From: Gammaproteobacteria bacterium
GTDB taxonomy: Bacteria > Pseudomonadota > Gammaproteobacteria > Steroidobacterales > GCA-2729495
Length of the DNA: 35,346 bases
Reading direction: 5' to 3'
Assembly: GCA_024229935.1 (NCBI GenBank)
Contig: JAAERX010000105.1
Coordinates: forward strand, 1 to 35,346
Shown: positions 1-8,905 of the stretch, piece by piece
How positions within the stretch are numbered: position 1 is the stretch's first letter
Layout: every line of letters starts with the position of its first letter
Translations under genes and position numbers: made by a program
The notes under the pieces: model-generated
Databases searched by the model: none
Told to the model about the DNA's origin: nothing
What the model saw: only the letters and a program-made list of their open reading frames with translations

Positions 1-271
1 AGTGGAAATTGCTGATCGTGAGAGTCTGTATGCAGCCCCCCGGCATCCCTATACACAGGCATTGATCAACGCAGTACCCATCCCTGACCCTGAACTGGAA
101 AGTAAGCGTGACCGGTCTTTGCTGCAGGGAGACCTGCCTTCCCCGCTTAATCCGCCCTCAGGGTGCACCTTCCGCACCCGTTGCCCACTGGCAGATACGC
201 GTTGCGCCGTGGAAAGGCCCGAGCTACGGGTGATCGCTAACACCCAGGTTGCCTGCCATCATGCAGTTTGA
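1..271 (+). CDS. Peptide ABC transporter ATP-binding protein, C-terminal fragment (OppF/DppF type)
   Basis: This is the 3' end of a gene cut by the window edge; only the last ~90 codons are present. The reading frame is open from base 2, and the GTG there is an internal Val, not a start. The segment holds the oligopeptide/dipeptide transporter C-terminal region that follows the ATPase domain in OppD/OppF/DppD/DppF proteins. It shows the HPYTQAL motif that gives the family domain its name, then a Cys-rich GCTFRTRCPLADTRC stretch and a final ACHH. Cysteines here are typical of the family, and in some solved relatives they bind an iron-sulfur cluster. The missing upstream part should carry the Walker A, signature and Walker B motifs. 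It would energise peptide import at the inner membrane with permease and binding-protein partners outside the window. The D versus F paralogue cannot be told from this fragment. A leftward gene follows and I see no clear terminator. Confidence 0.9.
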   Translation, partial: VEIADRESLYAAPRHPYTQALINAVPIPDPELESKRDRSLLQGDLPSPLNPPSGCTFRTRCPLADTRCAVERPELRVIANTQVACHHAV

Positions 272-303
272 TTGGTGTTTGATACTACAGGGGCTGGATT
301 GTC

Positions 304-2847
304 CTAACGCCGTCCCCGTATCCAGCTGTATAAACTACGCTTCCACAGCCAAACCCGGGTGGCGTGCACATTATTACGTGCACGTAGTTCAGCCTCATTA
401 CTTTCTATACGTGTAATGACGCGAGCGACGGTAAATTTATCAGCTTCCATTTGCCAGCGCAGTGGTCGGATTTCCCGGCTGTCCAGCGCATCAAATTCAC
501 ACCTGATCAGGATTGAATCATCAGTACTTGCGGCAGTGACAGGTGCATAAGACTCACAATGATGTTCTGGGGCTACATATACAGAGCCGCCTTCGCCTAA
601 ACCACTAACCTCTATAGTGACGGATACCATTGTGGCCGCGTCCTGACTGAAGTTACCTAACCAGGTTTGCATGTAGCCTCTGCCCCGACGCCAGTCTTTG
701 AAGCTTATGGTGGCAAGATTAACACCGGCTGTAATATCACCGGCAAAAATATGTGCGGCTAAGGCAGGGTCAGGCACCGGACAGAAGGCGGGTGTTTCAC
801 GATAGATATTGATACCGTCTGCAGTGGTGGTAAAGACAACATTATCGTTGGTAGCTATACGCAGGTCGCTACTGGCTCCGGCAGGTGACCAGAAGCAGGC
901 TTCATCAAGTGCTGCTTCAGTTGCTGCCAACGCCTCAGGGTCAGTACTTTGCAGGCGTGGATCCTGGCTGCTGTAGACAACAGTATTACCATTATCTGAA
1001 AACAGAGTGCCATTACTCTGGAATAACTGGCCCTGGTCTGTAATCGAAACCAGTGCGGTATGGTCGGTTTCAAGATTTAGAACGTACCAAAGTACCGGTG
1101 AATCATAGTCAGCCTGATTGATCATTCCAGGCAGGATTGGGCCGTTGGTGGCAAGCTGGCCTGGGTAATAACTGACTACCTGTTTGTTGTACTGATCAGT
1201 ATATACAGGGTTATTTGGATCGTACTGGCCTAGCGCCCCATTAACCTCACCATTACCGTAAGTAAAGAAATTACCCAGTCCGCCATTACCACCAGGGTAC
1301 TGACAAAGTGGACTGTCCGGGTCTGTGATGCAGGGATCATTGGGTGTAGGGTTCGGGCCCACAATAATAGGCCCCTGAGGAGCCGGACATCCGACAAATT
1401 CGGGTTCACCTGCAGCTAAAGATTCCTGGCTAACGCAGGTGTAGCTGATGTCATTAAAGTCGTAAGAAGGTTGCCAGTCACCACCAAAGGGATGGGTAAC
1501 AGCGCGTCCGTATAATAATTTGTTTCCATCACGGCTCAACCTCGGCACACATCCGAGCAACGTGTTTGCGGGCTGATAATTTTCAGTAGTTGGTATTGCC
1601 CGACAGCCACTCAGGGTGTCGGGGTTATAGGCTGTTTGTTGGGTGCTGTGTAAGCCTTCAATAAAGCTGTAGTGGTGTACGCGTAATTCACACTCATCAG
1701 CAGAGCATCCTTCAGTTAGCAGGCAATCTGGCTCGGCATCAGGAAAGCTTGTATAGCATCTGCCTAAAGGAAAGGCAGGCCCTTCCAGCCAGCTTAAGTG
1801 GTTGCCATCAGCAGACCAGGCATTGGCTTGTAGTATGGTGCCTTCTGGCAGATCACTTAATGCTTCAGGAATACTCTGAGTGCCAGCCACACGATCAAGA
1901 ATATAGATTGCGCGAGTGATTATTGGGGGCTCGTAGCCATAGCACCAATAGCCAAGAGATTCCGGGCACTCTGTACCGGGTGTTGTGCCTGTTGGGGCGG
2001 GTTCACAACGACCGGTTTGTCCACAAATTACGGCACCCGGACCGGTTGATTGATTGCCACCACCAGTAGGCACACCCGGGTTTGCATCCGGAGAAAGCAG
2101 TCGCACATTGAGCGCCAGCTTGTTGCCGTTTTCACTAACAGCAACACTGTAAATTTCCGGGGTGATACCTTCCTCTGTATCCAGTGCTATCGGTTCAATA
2201 GTTCCGGCAGCCATATCAATCAGTTCGTAGTTTGGTAACAGAGCATAGCCACTTAAGTTGCCCCCATTAACAATGACAGCAAACCGGGCATCTCCGGTAA
2301 TGCTTTGTACAGGGAAGCCAGGAAAACTGTAGCCACCATTGCCCACACAGATTCGGGCTATGTCAGCAGGGGAGGGAGTCCAGAAAGTTTTAACTTCAGT
2401 ATCTGTGCCCGCGGCAATATTTCTGGCAATAACGGCCGTTACTTCACCGCCTTCTGTACAGCTGACCACCGGACCAGCAGGTGAAGTCACGACAATATTT
2501 CCATCAGCAGAAATTTTTGCTCTGTTGCAAAAACCAAAGTTACTGGGCTCAGTTTCGAATACCGTCAGCAGTTCGCCGGTAGCCTGATCCTTACGCAGAA
2601 TACGACAGCTTTCCGGTTGCAGGGGGAACTGTCCAAAAGCAAAGGTGTTTGAGGTATCAAAATTACCCAGCAGCACATAACGACCGTCTGCACTAACGTC
2701 GAGCATACCGTAACCGTTAGGATTGGCTTCGTCTGTAACAAGCGCTATGCCATTATTGTCACTGCTAACCAGATCAGGTCCGGCTACGGCAGTAGTAAAT
2801 ATAAAAACAGCTGCCAGACTGGCAACGGACAAGTTAAAAATTTTCAA
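304..2847 (-). CDS. Large secreted Cys-rich protein with TolB/PD40-like repeats, function unknown
   Basis: An 847-residue protein whose exact family I do not recognise. Residues 1-22 form a Sec signal peptide (short basic start, hydrophobic core, AVA|G cleavage-like site), so it is probably periplasmic or exported. The mature part carries recurrent SADG(N/R)-type motifs followed by a beta-strand: VSADGRYVLL near 51, ISADGNIVV near 112, AVSENGNKLAL near 236, then WSADGNHLSW, LSRDGNKLLYG and SDNGNTVVYS. This spacing resembles PD40/TolB-like beta-propeller blades. The protein has an unusually large number of cysteines, often close together (a CYTSF..DCLLTEGCSADEC stretch), which suggests disulfides formed outside the cytoplasm. 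A Gly/Asn/Tyr-rich segment lies in the middle, and the C-terminal ~130 residues look like a separate beta-rich domain ending in RGRR. No catalytic motif is evident. It is divergent from acuI, and the region 2848-3018 must hold promoters for both. The ORF is certain; the function is not known. Confidence 0.85.
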   Translation of the reverse strand: MKIFNLSVASLAAVFIFTTAVAGPDLVSSDNNGIALVTDEANPNGYGMLDVSADGRYVLLGNFDTSNTFAFGQFPLQPESCRILRKDQATGELLTVFETEPSNFGFCNRAKISADGNIVVTSPAGPVVSCTEGGEVTAVIARNIAAGTDTEVKTFWTPSPADIARICVGNGGYSFPGFPVQSITGDARFAVIVNGGNLSGYALLPNYELIDMAAGTIEPIALDTEEGITPEIYSVAVSENGNKLALNVRLLSPDANPGVPTGGGNQSTGPGAVICGQTGRCEPAPTGTTPGTECPESLGYWCYGYEPPIITRAIYILDRVAGTQSIPEALSDLPEGTILQANAWSADGNHLSWLEGPAFPLGRCYTSFPDAEPDCLLTEGCSADECELRVHHYSFIEGLHSTQQTAYNPDTLSGCRAIPTTENYQPANTLLGCVPRLSRDGNKLLYGRAVTHPFGGDWQPSYDFNDISYTCVSQESLAAGEPEFVGCPAPQGPIIVGPNPTPNDPCITDPDSPLCQYPGGNGGLGNFFTYGNGEVNGALGQYDPNNPVYTDQYNKQVVSYYPGQLATNGPILPGMINQADYDSPVLWYVLNLETDHTALVSITDQGQLFQSNGTLFSDNGNTVVYSSQDPRLQSTDPEALAATEAALDEACFWSPAGASSDLRIATNDNVVFTTTADGINIYRETPAFCPVPDPALAAHIFAGDITAGVNLATISFKDWRRGRGYMQTWLGNFSQDAATMVSVTIEVSGLGEGGSVYVAPEHHCESYAPVTAASTDDSILIRCEFDALDSREIRPLRWQMEADKFTVARVITRIESNEAELRARNNVHATRVWLWKRSLYSWIRGRR

Positions 2848-3018
2848 TGCTTCGTCCCCACGTGAAGATACTTTTTAGTATTGTTCGGTCTGTGCCGATT
2901 CCCTTATGGGTCAATACTCTAGCAAACTATTTCTGACAGACACAGCCTGAAGAGGTACACAGGTCTGGCATATGACAAAATGGACCATATACGGGCGAAT
3001 AGCACAGCAGGAAATACA

Positions 3019-4008
3019 ATGAATAACTTTAAGGCTTTACGTATTCACTCAGATAAGAATGGTGTGGATGCACGGCTTGAACAGCTAGACCTAATTGATT
3101 TGAATGAGGGTGAGGTTGTTATCAAAACAGCCTGGTCGTGTGTCAATTATAAAGATGCACTGGCCGTCACCGGAGTTGGGAAAATTCTGCGCACCTCCCC
3201 GCTTGTTGGCGGTATTGATGTTGCAGGTGTGGTTGTTGAGTCAGCTGACAGCAATTACCAGGAAGGCGACGAGGTGCTGGTAACCAGCGCTGGTTTAAGT
3301 GAGACCCATGATGGCGGCTTCGCCGAGTATGCGCGCCTTGCTGCTGACTCGGTTATCCCTGTGCCCGCGGGATTCAGTTTGCGTGACACCATGGCGCTGG
3401 GCACTGCGGGGTTTACTGCAGCACTTGCTGTGCATCGCATGGAACACAATGGTCAAAAGCCTGAACATGGTCCTATTGCTGTCTCTGGTGCCACAGGTGG
3501 GGTGGGTAGTGTGGCCATTGATCTGTTAGCAGGTCGTGGTTATGAAGTGCACGCATTGAGTAGCAAAGCAGATGCCGTTGAATATTTAAAAGGCCTGGGT
3601 GCAGCTGAAGTGCTGAACCCCGCTGATTTGGATATGGGCACTCGACCTATGGAACGTGCCGTGTGGGGCGGTGCAGTGGATAACCTGGGTGGCGATGTAC
3701 TGAGCTGGTTTACCCGCAGTACTAAATACGGCGGTAATGTTGCCAGTATTGGTTTGGCGGCCAGTCATAAACTCGAAACAACGGTCATGCCCTTTATATT
3801 AAGGGGCGTGAACCTGCTGGGAATAAATGCAGTTGATACACCCCGTGATGTTCGACTCACCGTGTGGGAACGACTGGCAACCGATTTAAAGCCACGCCAT
3901 CTGGATACCATTGTTAATGGTGAAATTGGGCTGGAAGAAATTCAGGGCTGCGTGCAGGACTGGATTGATGGTGAGGTTACAGGCCGTAAACTGGTGAAAC
4001 TGAATTGA
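3019..4008 (+). CDS. acuI: Acryloyl-CoA reductase (NADPH), AcuI/YhdH family
   Basis: A 329-residue medium-chain dehydrogenase/reductase of the YhdH/AcuI group, which reduces acryloyl-CoA to propanoyl-CoA with NADPH and detoxifies reactive enoyl-CoA in the cytoplasm. I see the N-terminal GroES-like domain (VNYKDALAVTGVG near 43-55, GGIDVAGVV near 64-72), the dinucleotide-binding loop VSGATGGVGSV at 155-165, and the family's EYLKGLGAAEVL stretch downstream. The length matches the family (about 325-330). I chose the ATG at 3019 because AGGA lies seven bases upstream and MNNFKALRI fits family N-termini. An in-frame ATG at 2980 would add 13 unlikely residues. The gene sits just before rsmG, where many gammaproteobacteria have mnmG. 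A 22-bp perfect inverted repeat follows the stop. Substrate specificity within the YhdH/QuinoneOR group is inferred, not shown. Confidence 0.88.
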   Translation: MNNFKALRIHSDKNGVDARLEQLDLIDLNEGEVVIKTAWSCVNYKDALAVTGVGKILRTSPLVGGIDVAGVVVESADSNYQEGDEVLVTSAGLSETHDGGFAEYARLAADSVIPVPAGFSLRDTMALGTAGFTAALAVHRMEHNGQKPEHGPIAVSGATGGVGSVAIDLLAGRGYEVHALSSKADAVEYLKGLGAAEVLNPADLDMGTRPMERAVWGGAVDNLGGDVLSWFTRSTKYGGNVASIGLAASHKLETTVMPFILRGVNLLGINAVDTPRDVRLTVWERLATDLKPRHLDTIVNGEIGLEEIQGCVQDWIDGEVTGRKLVKLN

Positions 4009-4014
4009 GTAGTT

Positions 4015-4076
4015 TGCAGGAGCGACTTTAGTCGCGAATGCTTTGCTAGAGATTCGCGACTAAAGTCGCTCCTACA
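4015..4076. repeat. REPIN-like inverted REP pair
   Basis: Two arms, 4018-4039 and 4052-4073, are perfect 22-base reverse complements around a 12-base spacer. Each arm reads AGGAGCGACTTTAGTCGCGA and contains its own small palindrome (GCGAC..GTCGC), the standard design of REP doublets. Outer bases (TGC/TGT) extend the match with one mismatch. It fills the acuI-rsmG spacer. Related copies occur near 5619, 12419, 14056 and 34950. Confidence 0.9.
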
Positions 4077-4091
4077 GGTTAAGGGCAGGTG

Positions 4092-4730
4092 ATGAATACT
4101 GATACGGAATCTTTGCGCCCCTTGCTCAGCCGTGGGCTGGAGCGGATGGCATTAGCAGCTGATGATGCGCTTATCGAAAGTTTGCTGGCCTATCTCGCTG
4201 AACTTATACGCTGGAATAAAGCGTATAACCTGACGGCTGTGCGTGACCCGCAGGAGATGGTTATTCGCCATCTGCTTGATGCGTATTCTGTGCAGCCTTA
4301 TATATGCGGCCCACGAATTATTGATGTCGGAACAGGCGCAGGCTTACCGGGCATACCGTTAGCGCTTGCGAACCCCGAACAGTTTTTTGTCTTGCTGGAT
4401 TCCAACGGTAAGAAGGTGCGGTTTTTACAGCATGTTGTTGGAGCGCTGGGCATACATAACGTGACACCCGTACAGTCGCGGGTGGCTGAGTACAAGGAAG
4501 ACGCCTGGTTCGATACGGTTGTATGCCGGGCATTTACCTCACTTGCGGAATTTGTCACTAACAGCGGTCATCTTGCTGCCCCTGAAGGGCGGCTGGTGGC
4601 GATGAAGGGCAAATTACCGACAGAAGAACTTGCAAGCCTGCCGGAGGGCTGGGAGGTACAGGCAGCGGAGCCCGTGGCAGTGCCGGGTCTGGAGGGTGAC
4701 CGGCACGTTCTTGTTATAAGGCGTGCATAA
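4092..4730 (+). CDS. rsmG: 16S rRNA (guanine(527)-N7)-methyltransferase RsmG
   Basis: A 212-residue SAM-dependent methyltransferase of the GidB/RsmG family, which makes m7G527 in 16S rRNA of the small ribosomal subunit. The SAM-binding motif I, IDVGTGAGLPGIPLAL, lies at about 77-92. It is preceded by the family-typical WNKAYNLTAVRDPQEMVIRHLLD segment (about 41-63) and followed by the acidic LLDSNGKKVRFL strand and a VVCRAF motif. Length is normal. The ATG at 4092 is chosen; an overlapping GTG lies directly before it at 4089, and AGG lies only a few bases upstream. The gene heads the rsmG-parA-parB-atp block that is classic for gammaproteobacteria, but its customary upstream neighbour mnmG is missing. 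An 87-base spacer with no obvious hairpin leads to parA. Confidence 0.95.
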   Translation: MNTDTESLRPLLSRGLERMALAADDALIESLLAYLAELIRWNKAYNLTAVRDPQEMVIRHLLDAYSVQPYICGPRIIDVGTGAGLPGIPLALANPEQFFVLLDSNGKKVRFLQHVVGALGIHNVTPVQSRVAEYKEDAWFDTVVCRAFTSLAEFVTNSGHLAAPEGRLVAMKGKLPTEELASLPEGWEVQAAEPVAVPGLEGDRHVLVIRRA

Positions 4731-4817
4731 GCAATCTGCTTGGCTTTCCTAGTCTGCTGTAAGATAGGGACATTGAATCGCTGCCAGAGCAGCAATATTT
4801 TTTTAAGAGACAAATCC

Positions 4818-5606
4818 GTGGGTAGAATCATTGCAGTAACCAATCAGAAAGGCGGTGTTGGTAAGACAACTACCGCTGTAAATCTGGCCGCATGTCTTTC
4901 TGCCTGTGATAGACGAGCGTTACTTATAGATCTGGATCCGCAGGCCAATGCCACAACGGGTTCTGGTGTTGATAAAGCAGCATTGGAGAACAGCACCTGT
5001 GAAGTATTACTGGGCGATGCATGTGCCATGGATGCCATTGTTCCCATTGAGGCAGGCGGTTATGCGCTCATGCCTGCTGGCCCTGACCTGACGGTTGCTG
5101 AAGTACGTTTGTTGCAGGAGATAGGTCGTGAGATGAAGCTGCGTACGGCGCTGGAGTCAGTAAGTGACATGTATGACTACCTGCTGATTGACTGTCCGCC
5201 TACGATTAATATGCTCACGCTAAATGCACTTACTGCGGCACAGGGTGTACTCATCCCCATTCAGTGTGAGTACTACGCACTGGAAGGCTTGTCTTCATTG
5301 CTGGAAACCGTGCGCCAGATACGTAACAGCGTAAACCCAAAGATTGAAATTGAAGGTCTGTTGCGTACTATGTTTGACCCGCGCAATCGACTGGCAACAG
5401 AAGTCTCTGCCCAGCTGCTTAAGCATTTTGGCGACAAGGTATACGACACCGTTATTCCACGTAATGTACGCCTGGCTGAAGCACCCAGTTACGGGGTATC
5501 TGTACTGATCCATGATCCCCGTTCCCGTGGCTCCAAGGCTTATATGAGCTTGGCAAAGGAAGTGATTAGCCGGGAGAGCCCTGGTGTACAAGCGGGTGCC
5601 GCTTAA
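4818..5606 (+). CDS. parA: Chromosome-partitioning ATPase ParA/Soj
   Basis: A 262-residue ParA-type deviant Walker ATPase that, with ParB bound to parS, segregates newly replicated origins along the nucleoid. The deviant Walker A box KGGVGKTTTAVN is at 11-22, the second phosphate-binding/Mg motif LIDLDPQANAT near 36-46, and the Walker B region LIDCPPTINMLTLNAL follows. The C-terminal AEAPSYGVSV segment is also typical. The start is the GTG at 4818, preceded by AAGAGA, which gives the standard N-terminus MGRIIAVTNQ. The open frame extends back to an ATG at 4740, but that 26-residue extension is unlike the family and lacks a ribosome binding site. A 130-base spacer with a degenerate REP pair separates it from parB. 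Confidence 0.95.
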   Translation: MGRIIAVTNQKGGVGKTTTAVNLAACLSACDRRALLIDLDPQANATTGSGVDKAALENSTCEVLLGDACAMDAIVPIEAGGYALMPAGPDLTVAEVRLLQEIGREMKLRTALESVSDMYDYLLIDCPPTINMLTLNALTAAQGVLIPIQCEYYALEGLSSLLETVRQIRNSVNPKIEIEGLLRTMFDPRNRLATEVSAQLLKHFGDKVYDTVIPRNVRLAEAPSYGVSVLIHDPRSRGSKAYMSLAKEVISRESPGVQAGAA

Positions 5607-5618
5607 TTAATTGCGCTT

Positions 5619-5686
5619 TAGGAGCAGCTTCAGCCAAGACTGTATATTGAAATGAATTCAAATTCGCAGCTCAAGTCGCTCCTACA
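5619..5686. repeat. Degenerate REPIN in the parA-parB spacer
   Basis: The left arm AGGAGCAGCTTCAGCC (from 5620) and the right arm ending at about 5685, whose reverse complement begins GTAGGAGCGACTTGAGCTGC, are diverged copies of the REP at 4015-4076, facing each other around about 23 AT-rich bases. Several substitutions in both arms suggest an old insertion. Confidence 0.7.
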
Positions 5687-5736
5687 TTAGAATGCCTAGT
5701 AACGACCTTCCATAAAGAGCGATATAAGGAACGGAT

Positions 5737-6675
5737 ATGGCAGCACAGAAAAAAGGACTGGGTCGCGGGCTCGATGCTCTGCTGGGACCGGTCAATACAC
5801 AGCCTCCTGAGATTACCAAGGAGACTGCGGCTATTGCACCCCAGCCCGTTGCACCAGATCAGATAAGCAGTCCAAGGGTGGGGCTAAAAACGATTCCTTT
5901 AGACCTCCTGCAGCCAGGTACCTATCAGCCGCGCCGGGATATGCATCGTGAGACACTGGAAGAACTGGCGGAATCTATAAAGACCCAGGGTGTACTGGCA
6001 CCTATATCTGTACGTCCCATTGCCTCCGGTGGTGGTGCAACCCGCTATGAAATTATTGCTGGTGAGCGTCGCTGGCGTGCCTCACAGATGGCTGGCCTTG
6101 ATGAAATCCCCGTAGTTATCAGAGATGTGGATGATGAGGGTGCGGCTGCTATTGCCCTGATTGAGAACTTGCAGCGTGAGGACCTGAATCCGCTGGAGGA
6201 AGCTGAAGGGCTAAAACGGCTGATTGATGAATTTGAACTGACCCATCAAGAAGCAGCCACTGCGGTGGGTAAATCCCGCACCGCTGTTAGTAACTTGTTA
6301 CGTCTACTGGATCTTGCATCAGAAGCATTACAGTTGTTGGCTTCTGGCGAGCTGGATATGGGCCATGCACGGGCATTACTGGCATTATCAGGCGATCGTA
6401 GCCAGACAGAGGCCGCCCATCAGGTTGTGGCACGGGGATTATCGGTACGGGATACTGAGGCGCTGGTACGGCGTTTACAGGCAGGTAAATCAGCCAAAGC
6501 TAGTGTTAGCAAGGTGTCCAGCCTTGATCCGGATATCCGGCGCTTGCAGGATGATCTGAGCCAGAAACTAGCTGCCAAGGTAGCGATACAACATACCGCC
6601 AAGGGTAAAGGTAAGCTAGTGATCAGCTATAACAGCGTGGATGAGCTGGATGGAATCCTTGACCGTATAAAATGA
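5737..6675 (+). CDS. parB: Chromosome-partitioning protein ParB/Spo0J
   Basis: A 312-residue ParB that binds parS centromere sites, spreads as a CTP-dependent clamp and stimulates ParA. The family N-terminus KKGLGRGLDALLG (5-17) recruits ParA. The CTPase/ParB-Srx domain carries AGERRWRA at 108-115 and ENLQREDLNPLEEA at 143-156. The helix-turn-helix follows at about 168-190 (LTHQEAATAVGKSRTAVSNLLRLL), then a linker and a C-terminal dimerisation segment ending DELDGILDRIK. The start ATG is well supported by AAGGA eight bases upstream. I could not find a TGTTTCACGTGAAACA-like parS in this window, so its sites probably lie outside. A strong hairpin starts six bases after the stop. Confidence 0.95.
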   Translation: MAAQKKGLGRGLDALLGPVNTQPPEITKETAAIAPQPVAPDQISSPRVGLKTIPLDLLQPGTYQPRRDMHRETLEELAESIKTQGVLAPISVRPIASGGGATRYEIIAGERRWRASQMAGLDEIPVVIRDVDDEGAAAIALIENLQREDLNPLEEAEGLKRLIDEFELTHQEAATAVGKSRTAVSNLLRLLDLASEALQLLASGELDMGHARALLALSGDRSQTEAAHQVVARGLSVRDTEALVRRLQAGKSAKASVSKVSSLDPDIRRLQDDLSQKLAAKVAIQHTAKGKGKLVISYNSVDELDGILDRIK

Positions 6676-6680
6676 GACCA

Positions 6681-6716
6681 TTTTGCCAGACTGCCTGTCA
6701 GGGCAGGCTGGCAAAA
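6681..6716. other. Strong stem-loop after parB
   Basis: TTTTGCCAG (6681-6689) pairs perfectly with CTGGCAAAA (6708-6716). Inside it CTGCC pairs with GGCAG around a six-base loop, with one A/G mismatch between the two stems. It begins six bases after the parB stop. No T-tract follows on either strand beyond the paired T/A bases, so it is not a textbook intrinsic terminator. It could protect the parAB mRNA 3' end or attenuate read-through. Confidence 0.6.
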
Positions 6717-6845
6717 CCAGAGGTTGAATTTATGCAGATGCGGGTCTCTTAGCCAGCTAATCTAGTGTTTAAGTAGCTTAAAGCTATGCTGCACAACGTA
6801 TCTAGCAAAGCTGAGATAAAGAATGAGGCCATTAAGCGCATAATC

Positions 6846-6860
6846 TGGGGCCTGACCCCA
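6846..6860. repeat. Short palindrome TGGGG-CCTGA-CCCCA
   Basis: A 15-base palindrome with five-base arms around CCTGA. It shares the CTGAC core and paired outer arms with elements at 14584-14598, 14639-14651 and 30112-30124, although the arm bases differ. Confidence 0.55.
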
Positions 6861-6890
6861 ATCCAATACCAGATAGTTGCTTTTACCAAC

Positions 6891-6919
6891 TTGAACGCTC
6901 GCCCCGATACCCCTACAAT
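6891..6919 (+). promoter_or_regulatory. Sigma70-type promoter of the atp operon
   Basis: TTGAAC at 6891-6896 and TACAAT at 6914-6919 are separated by exactly 17 bases, each one mismatch from the consensus TTGACA/TATAAT. A start site near 6926 would leave a leader of roughly 95 bases before the chosen atpI ATG (about 53 to a TTG start). It is the best promoter match I noticed in the window and is well placed to drive atpI through atpC. Confidence 0.65.
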
Positions 6920-7020
6920 GCACGCGCTTCACGCAGCGAGGGCTGCTGCCTGAAGGCCATCACCAACCTTGGAAAAGGTTGTTTAAGTGGCTTTTTAAAT
7001 CCGTGGATAGCCCACAAGAG

Positions 7021-7455
7021 ATGGGCAATACACAAACATTCCAGAAAGCACGACTTGCTGTTTTCCGTTTAACGGTATGGCAATTGTTATTGACTCTAGT
7101 ACTTGCAATAGCAGCAGTACTTTTAGTTGATAACAGTTTTGCTTGGTCGCTTGTGACCGGTGGCTTGATAGGAGTGTTGGCTGGTTTTTACCAGGCGCAA
7201 CGCATGATGAGGGTGGATGCAGGATTACACCCGGAAGCATTTATGCAGGGTCTTTGGGTAAGTGAAGTAGTAAAGATTATATTAACGGTTGCGTTGTTTA
7301 TTGTTGCAATACGTTTACTCAACGTCACGATGGTGCCAACCATAATTGGTTATGCAGGTACCTACATAGTTTATTGGGCAGCGCTGGGAACGCGTTACCC
7401 GTGGTTCGACACCCGGATTGAAAGTGATCGGGATAAGAACTGGCCAGATGCCTGA
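7021..7455 (+). CDS. atpI: ATP synthase protein I (AtpI)
   Basis: A small inner-membrane protein at the head of the atp operon, about 144 residues from the chosen start. Four hydrophobic segments are visible: LTVWQLLLTLVLAIAAVLLV, WSLVTGGLIGVLAGFY, VVKIILTVALFIVAIRLL and TIIGYAGTYIVYWAAL. The conserved E-x-x-K before the third helix (SEVVKIILT) is typical. AtpI is thought to help assemble the c-ring and is not part of the final enzyme. The start is uncertain: the frame is open upstream with a TTG at 6979 (after GGAAAAGG, giving 158 residues) and a GTG near 7003. The ATG at 7021 gives MGNTQTFQKARLAVFRL, closest to family N-termini, but its ribosome binding site (CAAGAG) is poor. A 170-base spacer follows before atpB in which I see no clear signal. 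Confidence 0.88.
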   Translation: MGNTQTFQKARLAVFRLTVWQLLLTLVLAIAAVLLVDNSFAWSLVTGGLIGVLAGFYQAQRMMRVDAGLHPEAFMQGLWVSEVVKIILTVALFIVAIRLLNVTMVPTIIGYAGTYIVYWAALGTRYPWFDTRIESDRDKNWPDA

Positions 7456-7610
7456 GTTTTGGGCACGGGCCACAAATTGATTTTAGTATTTATTAAAACT
7501 GAAGGCGATGAACATAAAGACAGCGTAGTTTTGAATAGCAGCATCAGGATTGTTGCTTCAATTTAGCTGATCGGCCTTGCAGTACATTTAAGTAATTTAG
7601 TGTTAACTAA

Positions 7611-8519
<909 letters not shown>

Positions 8520-8523
8520 GAGG

Positions 8524-8829
<306 letters not shown>

Positions 8830-8905
8830 AACGAACCGAAGATTCAGGTTGAGCTGGTGGCCGCGCAAGCAAGCTGCCAGATCTAACTAAATCAGGAGTT
8901 GGAAA

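Larger units (their letters stand above)
6676..7020. other. Intergenic region parB-atpI: hairpin, palindrome and promoter
   Basis: This stretch has no convincing gene. It contains the strong hairpin after parB, a TGGGG..CCCCA palindrome and a sigma70-type promoter, each listed separately. The frame of atpI stays open back to a TTG at 6979, so the last 42 bases may be coding. I see no DnaA-box cluster or AT-rich unwinding element that would make it an origin. Confidence 0.6.

Noticed and set aside
788-803. TGTTTCACGA as a parS half-site
   Set aside because: The left half matches but the right half is unrelated, and it lies inside a coding region.
2852-2872. parS-like CCACGTGAAG near the start of the large secreted protein gene
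   Set aside because: Only the central CACGTGAA matches; the outer bases of the 16-bp parS palindrome do not.
6681-6716. Intrinsic terminator after parB
   Set aside because: The hairpin is strong but no free T-tract follows on either strand, so I list it only as a stem-loop.
6676-6978. Replication origin in the parB-atpI spacer
   Set aside because: No cluster of TTATNCACA-like DnaA boxes and no AT-rich repeats; the region is explained by a hairpin and promoter.
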